Positions 36,011 through 46,879 of a stretch of 64,000 nt of DNA are shown piece by piece. Location: the NCBI GenBank assembly GCA_003415625.1, contig PYIU01000002.1:6014001-6078000 (forward strand), given 5' to 3'. The notes under the pieces are model-generated. The model was given only the letters and a program-made list of their open reading frames with translations, did no database searches and was not told the DNA's origin. Both the position numbers and the translations under genes were made by a program. This stretch comes from Aquanectria penicillioides. Its lineage: Eukaryota > Ascomycota > Sordariomycetes > Hypocreales > Nectriaceae. How positions within the stretch are numbered: position 1 is the stretch's first letter; every line of letters begins with the position of its first letter.

Positions 36011-36234
36011 CCAAGGTAGGAATTTTTAGGAAGCATTATTTAGTTCGGCAGTGGGAAGTAATTGGGACATGGCAGGGGATGAAATGACTCCAGTGCGACT
36101 ACAATGGGGGTGTTTCTCTTTCATTATTTACACCTTTTTAACTCTAGTTGGTAGCATATGAGTCCCGCGAGAGTTGAGAGAGAATCATTGTTGTCGATAC
36201 CCATCACACGCACAGTAGGAGCTTTAAACTGGTA

Positions 36235-37311
36235 CTACATTGCCGCCCATTCGATACTAAACGATCGAACTTGGCTTTCTGGTGATGTCTCACAGCTTGG
36301 TTGTTGACCCCCAATCAAGAACGCCTTCTTCACAGCGGTCGCCAACCTGCCTCCGGCTACAATGTCAAGGATGGGAATCTCTGCGTCCCAATCGTACTGA
36401 CTTGCCATGAAATGGGCGTGAAATCGCAATGGGTCACCAGGATACACACTATATTTTGCACCAAAGCGAAGTCCAGGAGTCAGATAATAGCCAGAACTGA
36501 GCAGGAATCGACACAAGTAACTTGCTGCGGGATGGTCGGCCTCCAGCACGTGGCCCGTCGCTCGTGAGACCAGAGGTCCGCTGGAAGTAGGCGTGACACC
36601 AAGAGACCTAATCGCAGTGTCTGATCGGTGTGTAGAGTTGTCAAATAGATTGTCGTCGTCTGCATTAGTGCGAATTTCCTTTTGCAAGATAAGGGCCCCA
36701 CGGCGTTCTGCGACCTCAGCTACCTTCCTAGCGCTCCGTTCTGCTAACACCTTCTGTGCCGTCTGCTTCCGCGTCTTAAGCGACTCCAGGTAGGCGTTCT
36801 TCGCCTCGAGCTCAGGATTCCGCAGCACGGATTGGTGGGCAGCTACATCATCTACAAGATATGCCACCTCCCGGTTCAGAAGCGACTCAGCCTCTTCTGG
36901 CCGAAGCTCCACGGGAAGACCAAGAAAAATATTTTGGGTGGGTTGTTGTGGAGCAGTTCCAGCGAGAGTACCAATGACGTTCTTGTTTCGTCGAAGGAAA
37001 GTAGCAGCGTCTGCATCAAAGACAAGATACCGCCCTGCAATTTTAGATATGCGAACGGATTTTGGAGCAGGTGAAGCACTAGTAATTCCTATACCACGCA
37101 AGCAAAGTTAGTAAAGTCTCTGTTTAGCGTGGCGAGAGAGGAGAGAGTGGCAAAGACAAAATCATAAGTCGTCTTCGTAATTTATTTTGTGTCATCACAG
37201 AAAATCAGTGGATTGACAGATTAATAAGTGCATAATCATGGTGTCTCTTGGGAGGGGGTATTCGGAGAGAGAATAAGAAATTGTTGAGCAAGACTTACCT
37301 ATTGCGTCCAT
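36235..37311 (-). CDS. SEN34: tRNA-splicing endonuclease subunit SEN34
   Basis: Catalytic subunit of the tetrameric tRNA-intron endonuclease, cutting the 3' splice site. Two exons: a 13-nt first exon 37311-37299 (MDAI plus one base) and 37088-36235, giving 288 aa. The C-terminal nuclease domain has KYSVYPGDPLRFHAHF with the catalytic Tyr and His, and RLATAVKKAFLIGG with the catalytic Lys. The N-terminal domain begins GITSASPAPKSVRISKIAGR. A long charged helix (about residues 100-150, EAKNAYLESLKTRKQTAQK) links the two. The 210-bp intron right after the start is longer than its neighbours' introns. It lies downstream of ELP4 on the same strand, with its own spacer. Confidence 0.92.
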
Positions 37312-37524
37312 GATGTTGGTCAGAAGAGAGAAAAAATTTTTGGCAAGGGTTTGAGGGCGCTCGTACATGTACTGGTGAAAATTTGAGCCTGGTGGAACTC
37401 GCTAAGGCATCAACCACAAGCAGATAAGATAAGAGCTGTCGGGTAGGTGAGGTTAGGTTATCCCAGCGTAGTCATGTTTGTCGTAACCACTTTGAGGATC
37501 GATCGACGATTTCCCACAGCTGCT

Positions 37525-38722
37525 CTAGAAATCGAGGTTTTCATTTTGATATTTATCTTCATTAGACGACTTAGTCATCTTCTCCTCGTCTGCAATCGGC
37601 GGTAAAGTGAATGGTGTGATAATCAAGCCGCTAGAGGCGCTGAGCTTGAACGAAAGATCTTCTCGCGCCCAACTCCCTTCGAGACCCCCTCCCTTTTCAT
37701 GGAATATGGGTAAACTATGTGCACGAAGTAGACCTTGGCCCTTGTTCTCGCTGCAGCGCTCCTGGGCGATCGGAATTTGATGTTGAAGGGGAATCAGCTC
37801 TAGCACACCATCTGACAGTAACTCCATCCACCTTGTCAGTCCTGAAGATCTGGGGAATAGAGCAACAGGAAGTGTTAAGAAAGCAGTGGTTTGGGTAGGA
37901 AATTGACGCAGGAGTGCCCTCAGAGCCTGTAGGAACTGGAGTATCTCGCTCGGCTGACAGGCAACAGAGCTATAAAGGGACGGGGAAAGAAGACTCGGGA
38001 CAACGATTCTATGAACAGTTGAAGGTGCCGAGCTCTTTATTCTTGAAGTAATTTCGGTTATGAACTTCTTGAAAGGGGCTTGGGCGGAAGATGTTTGTGC
38101 TTCATGTGTAGGGGAACTATGAAACTGGCCCTTGATGGCGCTGTTCTCCAGTCGCTTGGAGAGATCGAACCCATGACAGAAAGGGTTCGTGCCATGTCCA
38201 GGCCCCAAAGATCCCTGTTGGCCTGTTACTAGGTCAGCACGTCATGGTTTTTCTACAATGGGGCAGTGGTGTGTGATAGATACCTCTTGGTGGTATGCTG
38301 CGCTGACCAAGAGCCTCATAGCGCCAGGCAATCTTCATCCTGTCATCCGATGGCGGCTTCCTTTTGTTGCCTTTCGAATCTCCAGTGGCTCCAAGACCAG
38401 GGAGTTCACGTCTCCAGGCGTCGTCAAACCCAAGAAGATGGACATGATGGCCCTGAACAAGACCTTCGGCGGCGTAGTAGCGCAGAAGGACGCCTCCAAA
38501 ATCCGTGGTTCCCATCTCTTGAATGAGCAGAGACGTTCCCATTGGCATCCCTGCATGTCCAGCGAGGAGTTGATCGAGAGATGGCGTACCGGTTGAGGTG
38601 GTCAATCTTCCGTCCAACGGAGACGGCCTTGTGCCTGGCGCAAGAGACTTCTCCTGCTGCTTTGAAATAGGCGTTAAGGGCCCTGAAGACCCAAGAACCA
38701 CATTGCGCTTGCGGAAGGACAT
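37525..38722 (-). CDS. ELP4: Elongator complex subunit ELP4 (PAXNEB family)
   Basis: RecA-like subunit of the Elp4-5-6 ring of Elongator, which acts in tRNA wobble-uridine modification. Two exons, 38722-38284 and 38228-37525, give 380 aa, in phase (VTGQQGS at the junction). The N-terminus MSFRKRNVVL and the core STGTPSLDQLLAGHAGMPMG, then SLLIQEMGTTDFGGVLLRYY, are typical; later IVVPSLLSPSLYSS and TAFLTLPVALFPRSS match the family. It has no functional Walker A, as usual for this subunit. Divergent from RPB8 with 452 bp between starts. Confidence 0.92.
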
Positions 38723-39174
38723 AGCGGGTTAATTGTAACTATTTTGGACAACCCTAGTGTTTAGACAAGAAGGTTAATAGAAGGAAAGTCGCCTATAGCT
38801 GAATATTACGAGCTCTTTGCTTATTACTGCAGAACGAGTTCGCTGCCAAGTGTGCGAGACTGTGGGTGGGGTGTCCCTCTCTCTGCCCCGCTTAGACAAT
38901 ACCTACGTCAGGGCCATGTCACAGTGCCATTTTTATGCACCTAACCCAACTCCACTTCGCAAACTCCAACACGCTTCTCATAACAATTTCTTTCCACCAC
39001 ATCAGAACCGCCCTCTTCGACAATCTCTGACCTCCTTCACCCAGCCGACGCTGAAGTGACCATTCAGCCCTAGTCCCCGCCGCAGAAGAGCCGCAAGCGT
39101 AAGGTTTCGAAAGAAACAGATTTTTTTTTACGAGAGCAAATTAGACAAACGCCAACCCAACCCGAGTGCCCAAC

Positions 39175-39724
39175 ATGTCTGGTGGCGGCGACGCAACCCT
39201 TTTTGAAGAGTCGTTCACAGTAACCGACTACGACCAGTCCAAGTATGACAGAGTTGCTCGAATCTCTTGCACTTCAAGTGATTCACAAACGGTCATGACT
39301 CTGGACATTAATATAGAGCTATTCCCTTGCGCTGTCTCCGATACCCTGCACGTTGTTCTGTCAACAACCCTCTCCCTCGACGGTTCCAAGGATGACGACA
39401 AAGGGTGGCGAGACATCGGCAAATCTGGTGATGCGCCTGCTACCATTGCTGACCTGTACGACTACGTATGTTATGGGAAGATTTACAAGTTTGAGGAAAC
39501 GTTTGATGGAAATACCATGTACGTTGTGCTTCATTTCGGTGTTGGTTCAACAAACTGGTCACACTGACTTCCCATACTTTCTAAAGTGTATTTGCTAACA
39601 TGGATAATCCAAATGCAGCAACGCATACGTCTCGTTTGGCGGTCTCCTCATGTCTCTCCAAGGCCCTGTCAAGAAGCTCACGCCCCTCCGGGTCGATAAT
39701 GCCTACCTGCTGGTCAAGAAATAA
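39175..39724 (+). CDS. RPB8: RNA polymerase I/II/III shared subunit RPABC3
   Basis: Subunit common to all three nuclear RNA polymerases. Two exons, 39175-39518 and 39619-39724, give 149 aa, the normal size. The start MSGGGDATLFEESFTV is chosen over an upstream GTG because it fits the family. Conserved stretches: DLYDYVCYGKIYKFEE, then across the 100-bp intron AYVSFGGLLMSLQGP and NAYLLVKK at the end. The intron has GTACGT, a CTAAC branch site and a CAG acceptor and splits an Ile codon. Converges on the Nudix gene. Confidence 0.95.
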
Positions 39725-39951
39725 AGCATGGGCGCAATCAGTTCAATGTCCAAGGCTCTCATACTGCGTACCTGGGGGAAGAATGTAGTTTCTATCAATT
39801 AAGGATCGTGTCGAGGATACCCAGTAAAAGCGAAGTCACAACCCGAGCCCACCAAAAGCAATTGTTTTCTGGGATAAACACTCAGTTCCTCAAACATTCT
39901 TCCCCTCCTTCAAGCACCACCCCATGCGCAACCAGCGAGTGTCAATTTTGC

Positions 39952-41016
39952 TCATGAAGCCGGGTGCCAGTCGCTTTGATGCGGACCGGGAAACGCAATT
40001 TCACGACGAACTCTGTTCATGATTTTCTCCAATTCAGACTCGTTGCTCTTGGTCAGGATGCCATGGCGGATGAAGAAATCGAGTGTGACAAGAGCACAAT
40101 TAGGTTTATAGCGACCCTGAGCGAGGTCGCGCTTGATCTGGTCCACATCACAGAGCTCAAACTGCTCGACCTCACCATCCTTGGGCTGGGGTACGACATT
40201 GGTAGGTAATTCAAGATCATAAACCCATTGGCACTCGGGGTAAATAAAGCCGCCCTCACCCACCTTGTCTGCGTCTGTGATGTACACGTATGTGACGTTG
40301 CCAACAAACTTTGCGCAGCTCCGGACGACTACCCCAGGCAAACTAGCCTCCTCATCGGCTTCTCGGATGACACACTCGAAGGATCTTCACCTGTCATTAG
40401 GCCACCAGCGACGGTATTGTCAAGCATGCCCGGGAAGGTCGACTTGTCGGCAGCGCGGGTGGGAATCCAGAGTCGGACACCATGAGGAGCAGACTCGTCC
40501 TTGATGTAGGCGATCATGTGGACGCCGTAGCGCATGGTGCCAATGAGGCCCATGGCAGCTCGCTCCATGCTAAATAGAAGCTCGCCCTTGCGGCCGTATA
40601 CAGGCCATAGTTCATTACGCCAGCCGTGCAGCAGAGGGAATGTGCCCTTGCTACGCCAATAAGCAGCTAAAGCGGCGACTCGCTCTGTGCGCTCTTCCTC
40701 CGTGGGCAGCTGGAAAAGTGTGACAGTGCGATGCTCATCACTAAACTCCATGTGACCCTTGACGTTGACTGGCACATCAAGCAGCTCCTGAAAAACCCGC
40801 TCGATGACATAGCCAATTGGATATGGTCCATTTTCATCATGCCACATTAGTGTGTATAGCCCATCCTGCATCCTCTTGTATGACTTGGGATCCGTGTCTT
40901 TGTAAGGAAACCTGTACGTTGAGCGAGTTTAGACTCGTTGTGACTCTTGACTAAGATGTGAAGTAAACTTACATATCGACATCGTCGATCAAGTCCATAT
41001 TAGTTTTTAATGGCAT
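39952..41016 (-). CDS. DUF4743/Nudix hydrolase (NUDT20-like, thiamine-pyrophosphokinase-related); 1-nt shift inside the Nudix box
   Basis: Two exons, 41016-40973 and 40911-39952. An N-terminal DUF4743-like region (SYKRMQDGLYTLMWHDENG, ERVAALAAYWRSKGTFPLL) precedes a Nudix domain. Family members hydrolyse nucleoside-diphosphate-type substrates; fungal ones are often annotated as thiamine pyrophosphokinase-related. The Nudix box is GGLMTGED-P-ECVIREADEEASL, but as given the frame breaks between EDP and ECV at the AA dinucleotide 40379-40380 (TT on the coding strand, where TTT is needed for Phe). With one base added the total is exactly 335 codons. The C-terminus VVVRSCAKFVGNVTYVYI through SDWHPAS is intact in the second frame. 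Divergent from the OPI10 gene. Confidence 0.82.
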
Positions 41017-41860
41017 TTTAAGCAGAGTCCTCTCTTGCTGCAGTTCCTATGGTTGAGGGATACTTTGTTCTTTCTCACCTCGTCGTCGTTGTAAAGCAAG
41101 ACTCCAACGCGAGTGCAGGGTAGGTTATTGGGAGTGGCAGAGGAGGTGGGGTGGCTGTGGGGAGGGAGCAACACAATTTAGCATGAGGCCTTTTATAGCT
41201 GGCGAGTGAAAGAGACCGCGTGCCCAGGCAATCGAGCAATAGTTGGGATGTAAGGTATGCGATTCCAATTGTGATCGCGAGCTGTATCCTGAGTCTCGGT
41301 GAGGACCGATTTGGACCGGAATCGACCAGGATGGGGACTTTTCAAGGAGGCTGCAGGCTGCACTAAATTTAGCCAACAAATTGCCATGGAAGCATCATGA
41401 TCATTCCATCTGCGCGACCCACGTCTGCTAGTCGCATACTAAAAAGCTCTTCCCTAGCACTGGGGCAGGGGATGGCGAAGCAGGAAGGAGAGTTAGGAAA
41501 AACGGGGTGAAGTGCGCAAAGGAAAGTGAGAAGATGGGAAAGAGAGAAGAAAAATCACAAAGAGGATAAATACTAGCTGGCATGCCTCCACAAGACACTC
41601 TAAAAGCAACCATTTCATCAGCGTGTGTGCTGCGTGCCTGCCCGTGAGTGTGGCCCCCCCCGAGACACCAGAGTCTGACAGTAATTAGACACATTGAGTC
41701 AGTCACGCTCTCCTCTCGACTTTATTTCTGGCCCAATCGTCTCACACTATCCACCGCAAAACCAAAAACCACGCCCACTAGATTCACATCACCGACCTGC
41801 GTCACCAGGACGCACCCAACCAATTCTCATCCTCACTCTCGCCACTATCGTCTTCCCACA
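41017..41860. other. Divergent promoter region between the Nudix and OPI10 genes
   Basis: About 0.84 kb. Pyrimidine-rich on the plus strand just before the OPI10 ATG. No gene, RNA or repeat recognised. Confidence 0.5.
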
Positions 41861-42445
41861 ATGTCGTCGCCTCTCTTCGGCATCGTCCCGGCCGGACAGC
41901 CCCTCATCACTGAACCAGCCTCAACACCCTCTCCCACCTCGCTTCTCTATAACCTTCCTACAGCAAAGTCATTCTCTCACATTGTCGTCTTCATGCTCCC
42001 TGGTGTCGCCCTACCGCCGGGAACTGCCGCTGCAATCTACCTTGCTACCTCTGCCAACGTTGCCTCGTCAGCTTCCCCGAATTTCAAGTTCCTCGGCGCC
42101 ATCGGCCCTGGTAAAGAAAGCGCCATGTTCAAAGTCTCTGGAGGCGACGCCGCGCTCATGATTGGCATATCCGTCGAGCCAGAGGATGCTGTCGCCTCAC
42201 AACTACAGCGCTTGGCTGCTAGCAAGGCCAACAGCAGCAGCACATCCAACTCCCCCCAGCCTAGTACCGCGATTCTCGCTCAGCGCATCATCCAGAACGC
42301 ATTCAACTTCCTTTCTAGCTTCAGCGGCACTGCAGGCCCTGGCGGAGTCGAAGTCGTGCCCCTCAAGGCTTTCGAGGATTGGTGGCGCAAGTTTGAATCT
42401 CGCGTCCGATCAGATCCAAGTTTTCTAGAGAAGCAGTCCGATTGA
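41861..42445 (+). CDS. OPI10: OPI10/Hikeshi family protein
   Basis: Single exon, 194 aa, starting MSSPLFGIVPAGQP. Hikeshi (C11orf73) imports Hsp70 into the nucleus under heat stress; yeast Opi10 belongs to the same family. The N-terminal domain reads HIVVFMLPGVALPPGTAAAI, then FKFLGAIGPGKESAMFKV and MIGISVEPED, the family pattern. The C-terminal part has ILAQRIIQNAFNFLSSFSG and ends FEDWWRKFESRVRSDPSFL, characteristic of the extended C-terminal domain. Serine-rich linker of about 15 residues between them. Converges on YND1 with 629 bp between. Confidence 0.9.
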   Translation: MSSPLFGIVPAGQPLITEPASTPSPTSLLYNLPTAKSFSHIVVFMLPGVALPPGTAAAIYLATSANVASSASPNFKFLGAIGPGKESAMFKVSGGDAALMIGISVEPEDAVASQLQRLAASKANSSSTSNSPQPSTAILAQRIIQNAFNFLSSFSGTAGPGGVEVVPLKAFEDWWRKFESRVRSDPSFLEKQSD

Positions 42446-43074
42446 CCAGCAGAACAGACATGGATTTGAGTTGGCGTTTCTACAAAGTCTCTCCCCAGCC
42501 CTGCTGCCATTTTCTCCATTCGTTTTCGCTCTGTCCCCCTCCCTTTCATATGGGTCTACGTAAAATGTGGTTCAAATGTGATTACCCAGAAGGGAGGAAA
42601 TCATGCGAACCAGCCGTAGAGGAGGGATTCTCATCTCATGGTAGCGATATAATCAAGCGTTTGCTTTTATTGGAATGCATAGACACATATTTGGATTAAT
42701 CTCACAACATGGCTAATTAGGCAAAAAATCCCGTTATTTACCTGAGAGATGTATGCCACGCCGAGGGCCGACTGTTCCAGCCATAAACCCCTTCCTGCGA
42801 AAAAAGATCCGACTGAATCAAGGCCTCCAATGTCGCAAATACTTGTGACATTTCGTTTGGACTGAGCTAATAACAGCAACGCCTGCTAGAGTAATCTTGT
42901 CACATGCGTTTTCCTTGCACTGCACAACGCCGATATTCCTAGTACCATGTCCATTCCAACGCCCTAGTGAATTCAAGCAAATAAGAACCCCATTTCATCT
43001 CACACAACATACACACACCGCAGCAAGAGATAAGAAACACATGCCTTATCGTGCTTCCTTTGACCGACTTCGGG
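42446..43074. other. Convergent 3' region of OPI10 and YND1
   Basis: About 0.63 kb, presumably 3' UTRs and terminators. No gene or repeat recognised. Confidence 0.5.
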
Positions 43075-45157
43075 CTAGTCCTCGGCGACGGGTGTCATGA
43101 ACGGGCTTTTGGACCGTACAGGGCTCCCGTTACGACTCCTACGCCCAGCATTGATCTGTTGAAGCGATGGTGCCAGTCTCTCCCTGCTCTCGGTTCGCAC
43201 GACTAGACCGGCACGGTCCATAGCTGAGGGTGGAGGTCGCAACTCGTCCAATCGCCCACTAAATTTGGGAGTGGCCAGTCCGGATGCTCGTCCCTGTCTG
43301 GACGCTTCACTGTCGTCGGAATGCTCCTCCTCGTCTGTATCCACATCGCCCAGCTCAAAGTCTGACAAATCGCCCTCCTCTAAAACCCGTTCATATCCAT
43401 TGGTACTTCGCCTGAAAAGCTTGTTTGTGAGAGAGAAGCCTCGGACAGGTCTACGGCTGCCACCGGAACGACGACGACGGCGAGCTAGACCAAGCAGTTT
43501 TCTTCTCCGCTCAGGTTTGCGGAACACGAAAGCAAGCATAAGAACAACAAAAATGAAAGCAAAGAAACCAGACGCTGAGCCTGACGGTTTCTTCAACACA
43601 TCATCGAGGTCGTCGTCATCGTGGTCAGAGCTTGGGGGAATAGGGACTGACCCAGCGGGCTCGAAGTCGTTTGGCTTGCCGGACTCGACGTTGGTTCCGA
43701 AGCCCACTGGGAGAGCGTCGCCCGATGGGGGAACTTGGCCAGCTGCGTATAGAACCATTTTGCCCAAGGTCCAACTGAGCTCGACACCATCGATCTTGTC
43801 CATGGGCTTGAACGGATCGGCAAAGCCCTTCTCGTGATCTCCGTCATCCTTGGTCGAGTTACTCTTGTAGCCACCCTCTAATCCGACTCGGGGGACACCT
43901 ATACCATCATAAAGCATGTTGATAAGCCAAGACGCCTTAAAACATGCTTGGCGGGCTTCTTCGGTCTTTTGTTCGGGCGACTTCTTGCGTTTCTCTAGAT
44001 CCAGATCATCTTCGATATCACTCCATTCACTACTGCAGAAGTCATGAACCTTTTTCTGGTATGTGTTCAGATCATATGCCTTGTGCTTGGTGCCAAAGAT
44101 ACCGTGAGTTGTGTGCCAGTATTCGGAGACGCCCACAAAATGGTTGATATCAAAGTCAATGGCAGGGACATGCTGGCCATTGATGAGACAAGGCTGATCT
44201 TCACAAGGAAGCTCTTTGCCAAGTAGTGGATATGTTTTTTTGAGGCATTCCTCGAATGCGCCGGTTCCAACTAAAAAGGGGTCTTCGGTGCTGCCATTGA
44301 CTGGGTCACCCTTCAGAGTGGTCCGGAGACCCTTGGGCATACATGGATCAGGGAGTTCCTTCTCGCCCTTGTATTGCTCCTGGAGGCTCTCAACAAAGCG
44401 ATCCCGGGCTTTGTTTGCGCCGAAACCTAGCCAAGTTGAAGTGAAGACCTTGTATTCGGAGGGGGAGCCGTCGAGGGTTCGCATGCGGACTAGTTTTAAG
44501 TCGTCGGCGTGTTTCTGAGACTCAGTTGAGTTGGGAGCGAAGGCGATCTGGGCAGAGGCGCCACCCATATCCAGAAAGCCATAGGTGTGATGATCCTTTC
44601 CGTGATCGTGGCTTCGGGGCGTGTCAAAGCCGCCAAGGAGATAGTTCGCGGCGATCCACCCGTAAAGGCCTTCCGTCTCACCAGAAATAACTTGGATATG
44701 GGCATTGCAATCAGGCAGAATGAACTCGGAATTGGCGCGGAGGTAGGTGCACATAGTCTGGAGGAGAGCCTTTCGCTGCATTTCGGAGAGAAGTCGCATA
44801 CCTGCGGTGGCCATTAGGTATATGGGAGTCTCGGGGACTTTCTCGTGGGGCACTTCGTCGAGGGCCATTTCAATGAGCTCTTGGAGATGGTCGGGGCCGA
44901 TTCGGCTGACGCTGTCGGCGAAGGAGGAGACACCAGGGTGAATCTTTTTACTCTTCTCGAGCTTGATCTTGGGAAGACTCTTTAGCCCCCTGGAATCGGC
45001 GTCTTTGACTGCTGCCGCATGGTTCTTCCACTTGTAAACATAAAGACGGGTTCCAGAGGAACCAGCGTCGAGGATGACACCATATTGAGCTTTGAGACGG
45101 ACTTTGTGAGTTTGGTCTGAGAGGGGGAGCGCGAAGCGACTAACATGCTTTACCCAT
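43075..45157 (-). CDS. YND1: Golgi apyrase (GDA1/CD39 nucleoside diphosphatase); 1-nt shift near the start
   Basis: Hydrolyses nucleoside di/triphosphates in the Golgi lumen to support glycosylation. Effectively one exon, about 693 aa if corrected. Apyrase conserved regions: VILDAGSSGTRLYVYKW, LMATAGMRLL, GETEGLYGWIAANYLLG and FLDMGGASAQIAF. One C-terminal membrane span (FFAFIFVVLMLAFVF) is followed by RRRRRSGG and a Ser/Asp-rich cytosolic tail, as in Ynd1. The body is open from 44868, and in-frame coding continues upstream through RFALPLSDQTHKVRLKAQYG. The ATG at 45157 (MGK) is out of frame by one base at the T3 run 45149-45151 (AAA on the coding strand). Removing one base gives MGKHVSRFALPL and 694 codons exactly. 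Confidence 0.9.
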
Positions 45158-46050
45158 TAGGGCGACCGATTTAGGGCATCAACGAGATTGTGACGGTGTC
45201 GAAGGGCTTGATCGATGGATCTTATCGTCACTGTAGGTTGGAGAACTGTCGGTGGTGCAACTGGATGCCGAAGGGAATCAGCCCAGGGACAGCAATTTCG
45301 TGTTTGAGAAGCCGAGAAGGGAGACTTGTTTCGTAACGCGACAAGGGGTTGGTCTCAGGAGTCGAGGACGTTCGAAGCTTGGAGCAAGGTAAGATTGTAT
45401 GCGAGAGGATCGAGCGAGTGAGGGGGGTTGGCATAAGCGAGCGAGAGTGAAGACAAGAAATATGTGGGAGTAGAATTAGTAGAGAATAAGAATAGAGTGT
45501 GACCGAGGCATGAAATTGGAGTGATTAGGTGTAGATGAAGCGAGTGTGAGGAGGAGGCATGGGCTGGAGCGAGAAGTAGTAAGAGCGAAGGGAATTTTGA
45601 GTTTGGTTGCCCCCCAAAGAAAACAAGACACACACACACACACACACATCGCAAGCGACAGACGTGAAAAGGGAGCTAGAGGAGAGGGAACGGGATGAAG
45701 ACTACGGGAAGGAGAGGGACACGAGTCAACCAAGCCACAAACCAGGCTGAGGGAACGCTGTGTCGAATAGATTTGGCGTAAGAGGAATGGTGTGAAGGGA
45801 TGGATGGGGGTGCGGACTGAACAAGGAGGATGATTTGATGAACGATGAAAAGGGTGAGTGGGGATCATCACAATCAGTACTCTAGTAAGTACCTTGGCGG
45901 TACATATGTGTAGGAACGCACGTTCTCGATACCAATCTGGACATGAAGATGCTCGGTGGAGACAAAACGGGCTTTTGGCTGGGATATTGCTCCCAGCTGA
46001 GGTGGAGAGGTACCTGCAGGCTGGAAAAGAACGTACAGGTACATGCACAT
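45158..46050. other. YND1 promoter region with CA microsatellite
   Basis: No gene. The plus strand is purine-rich. A (CA)n tract of about 10 units lies at 45628-45648. The open frames here are low-complexity Ser/His/Pro and look non-coding. Confidence 0.5.
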
Positions 46051-46256
46051 AGGTACCTACCTACGCGGGCGGGGGTGTTTAGGACATGGTTCTAGGCAGA
46101 GTTGAGCAATTGCACAGGGTCAGGGCAAATAAAAGGCATAGGTAAATTTGCATATAGCTAGCAATAGGTTATCTGCCCAAAATCCTACCTAGCTGTGCAT
46201 AGCGTTAGCTGCCTAAAAGCCTTTCCCTACTTAAAATCCTGCCTAATTGCGCACAG

Positions 46257-46296
<40 letters not shown>
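46257..46296 (+). repeat. (CCTG)n tetranucleotide tandem repeat
   Basis: About ten perfect CCTG units, inside the TIR element. Likely length-polymorphic. Confidence 0.9.
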
Positions 46297-46473
46297 CACC
46301 TACCACCTTATAATATAGCTGTAACTGCTAACTTAAAATACCCTCTTTCTAACTTACCTATATAAGGAAAATAACCAGCTTTATATCAATAAATCTATAG
46401 CTGCTGCAATGGTTAAATAGATCAATATATTATTTTGCTTGCGCGTTCGATTCTTATTGCCAATGACTTTTGC

Positions 46474-46730
46474 TGTAGCCTGTAGCCTATAGCTGTAGCC
46501 GTAGCCTGTAGCCGTAGCCCGTAGCCACAGCCCGTAGCCACAGCCCGTAGCCATAGCCTGTAGCCACAGCCCAGCCAAAGCCAACAGCCCAGCCGTAGCC
46601 ACAGCCCGTAGCCACAGCCCAGCCAAAGCCAACAGCCCAGCCAAAAGCCAACAGCCCAGCCAAAATCCAATAGCCGCCAAAAGACCAGCTCAAATCCCAT
46701 AGCCGCCAAAAGTCTATAGCTGCTAAAAGA
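46474..46730 (+). repeat. Degenerate AGCC-based minisatellite
   Basis: Array of short units of the type GTAGCC, ACAGCC, AAAGCC and CCAAAGCCAACAG with a higher-order ~21-bp period near 46565-46660. The minus strand gives open frames of repeated Gly/Leu/Ala/Trp, which explains several long but meaningless ORFs here. Confidence 0.8.
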
Positions 46731-46879
46731 GCCTAGCAGCTAGAAAATGATTTTTTTTAGATAGAATATTTAGATTTAATAGTCCGCGAATGATTAAAAT
46801 TACACATAGTGAGGCGGAGGTGTAATTCTGCTAGCAACCATGTGCTTAACCCACCCCCGCCCGCGTAGGTACCTACCTA

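Larger units (their letters stand above)
46060..46869. mobile_element. Putative non-autonomous TIR element carrying tandem repeats
   Basis: Flanked by inverted copies of CCTACGCGGGCGGGGGTG (46060-46077 and 46852-46869), each embedded in a TAGGTACCTAC palindrome. Interior is AT-rich with RIP-like decay and contains two tandem arrays plus a RIP-diverged pair of CCTACCTAGCTGTGCA/CCTGCCTAATTGCGCA blocks. No transposase frame. Target duplication cannot be fixed because of the flanking palindromes. Size about 0.81 kb, so MITE-like; this is an inference from structure. Confidence 0.5.

Noticed and set aside
3961..39724. Functional cluster of RNA-processing genes
   Set aside because: Seven such genes occur, but they have separate promoters and mixed strands; likely chance in a housekeeping-rich region.
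46381..46709. Hydrophobic LAGLLALAGLW-like frames
   Set aside because: Translation of the AGCC minisatellite; all frames look repetitive.
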